Source of the DNA: Candidatus Poseidoniaceae archaeon | Lineage (GTDB): Archaea > Thermoplasmatota > Poseidoniia > Poseidoniales > Poseidoniaceae | DNA length: 15,514 nucleotides | Direction of reading: 5' to 3' | NCBI GenBank assembly: GCA_029250345.1 | Contig: JAQXFL010000146.1 | Span: 1-15,514, forward strand | Shown: piece by piece, positions 14,934 to 15,514 of the stretch | Position numbering within the stretch: position 1 is the stretch's first letter | How the letters are laid out: each line of letters starts with the position of its first letter | Program-made: the position numbers and the translations under genes | The notes under the pieces: generated by a model | Databases searched by the model: none | Told to the model about the DNA's origin: nothing | Seen by the model: the letters and a program-made list of their open reading frames with translations, nothing else

Positions 14934-15236
14934 ATGGCGACGCTTTCTCGAAGGCTTCTTCCATCAGCAGCCATATTCATCTTACTTGCAGCCATTGGGT
15001 TGAATGTTTCAACTGGTGGTAGTGTCCTCACCGTGGCAATATTCGGATTCGGACTCATTATGGTCGTCTTTTCATGGTACCTCTTTGAGGCGTCATCCCG
15101 TTCCAATGAGCGGGGTTCTTCACCCATCAAAGCAAACTATGCACCAGGCAAACCACTTGACAAATTTACTTCAAGTGAAAACGACAGCGAACTTCCGGAC
15201 CCACTTGAAGCTGGATTCGAGATTCCATTGATGTGA
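14934..15236 (+). CDS. small two-helix membrane protein
   Basis: This is an unrecognised protein of 100 residues with two hydrophobic segments (about 8-26 and 30-52) joined by a tight turn (NVSTGGS), so both ends lie on the same side. The basic N-terminus (SRR) predicts cytoplasmic ends. The tail from about 54 to 100 is polar and Pro/Asp/Glu-rich and looks disordered. The ATG at 14934 is chosen because it places the first helix near the N-terminus. An upstream GTG at 14883 would add 17 polar residues. It is divergent from the PvlArgDC-like gene (52 nt apart) and ends 2 nt before the convergent aCPSF1 stop. No function can be assigned. Confidence 0.6.
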   Translation: MATLSRRLLPSAAIFILLAAIGLNVSTGGSVLTVAIFGFGLIMVVFSWYLFEASSRSNERGSSPIKANYAPGKPLDKFTSSENDSELPDPLEAGFEIPLM

Positions 15237-15238
15237 AA

Positions 15239-15514
15239 TCACATCAAACGAACAGTCTCAAGGTTTTGAGGGGCATACGTGCGGCACTTGTACCGTTCAC
15301 GCAAGGTTTTGCCGAGTTCGTTGCACTTGTGATAATCACCGTGATGGCAGATAATATTACGCGGTGTTGGTTTTATCTGGTCAACAAAATCAAGCAATTG
15401 ACGTCGGTCTGAATGCCCTGAAAAGCCGTCAATAGTAACCATTTCACAGCCAATCTTAACGATTTCAGTTTTGCCGTTGATGATCATTGGCACTTCGCCG
15501 AATCCTTTCTGCAA
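15239..15514 (-). CDS. archaeal CPSF1-type metallo-beta-lactamase/beta-CASP ribonuclease, C-terminal part
   Basis: This is the last 91 residues of a gene whose start lies right of the window. aCPSF1 is the archaeal relative of eukaryotic CPSF73, an endo/exoribonuclease that trims or cuts RNA 3' ends and ends transcription in several archaea. The visible part has MVTIDGFSGHSDRRQLLDFV, with the conserved His of the GHSD motif, then NIICHHGDYHKC, with the C-terminal metal-binding HG motif, and ends in APQNLETVRL. That closing PQN.E..RL signature is typical of the family. The first visible codon is TTG at the edge but encodes an internal residue, not the start. The KH domains of the full protein would be upstream, outside the window. 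Confidence 0.92.
   Translation of the reverse strand: MQKGFGEVPMIINGKTEIVKIGCEMVTIDGFSGHSDRRQLLDFVDQIKPTPRNIICHHGDYHKCNELGKTLRERYKCRTYAPQNLETVRLM

Noticed and set aside
1..15514. CRISPR arrays, insertion sequences, integrases or toxin-antitoxin modules
   Set aside because: No regularly spaced repeats, terminal inverted repeats, transposase motifs or paired small toxin-antitoxin frames were found on either strand.

Overview
The window looks like chromosomal DNA from a planktonic euryarchaeon. Marine Group II (Candidatus Poseidoniales) is the best guess. Archaeal markers are the C-terminus of an aCPSF1-type ribonuclease, an archaeal/eukaryotic-type AsnRS, a pyruvoyl-dependent arginine decarboxylase homologue, a DPM1-like glycosyltransferase with C-terminal membrane helices, and the start of an archaeal-looking RNase P RNA. 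Moderate base composition, dense packing with short or overlapping gene junctions, a giant Ser/Thr/Asp-rich surface protein and a marine-type nickel superoxide dismutase fit a streamlined marine archaeon. The lineage is inference, since no 16S or ribosomal protein genes are present.

Layout. Positions 1-190 (minus) hold the 5' part of RNase P RNA, cut by the window edge. Positions 233-5254 (minus) encode a roughly 1,670-residue secreted, membrane-anchored surface protein, divergent from rpiA (5377-6081, plus). A tRNA-Lys(CTT) follows with its own TATA box. Positions 7925-6211 (minus) form a tight three-gene operon: carbamate kinase, nickel superoxide dismutase (sodN) and its maturation protease (sodX). 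Divergent from it, 8060-10444 (plus) carries asnS and a lysine-6-dehydrogenase/saccharopine-reductase-like gene. Positions 12259-10441 (minus) carry a degenerate GT2-like membrane protein, a SerB-like HAD phosphatase and a tiny zinc-ribbon protein. Divergent again, 12354-13614 (plus) carries an intact DPM1-like glycosyltransferase overlapping a parvulin prolyl isomerase. Then come tRNA-Pro(TGG) (minus), a zinc-ribbon protein and a PvlArgDC-like protein translationally overlapped on the minus strand, a small two-helix membrane protein (plus), and the 3' end of aCPSF1 (minus, cut by the right edge).

How the genes work together. The clearest functional unit is sodN-sodX. SodX should cut the SodN leader to expose the N-terminal His of the nickel hook, giving a superoxide defence that spares iron and manganese. 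Its co-directional linkage to carbamate kinase is unexplained. The other genes are mostly housekeeping: pentose phosphate isomerisation, Asn-tRNA charging, tRNA maturation, RNA 3'-end processing and lipid-linked glycosylation. The most unusual single protein is the arginine-decarboxylase homologue, which appears to lack the serine pair used for self-cleavage. No CRISPR array, insertion sequence or integrase is visible, and no stretch over 300 bases lacks a gene.
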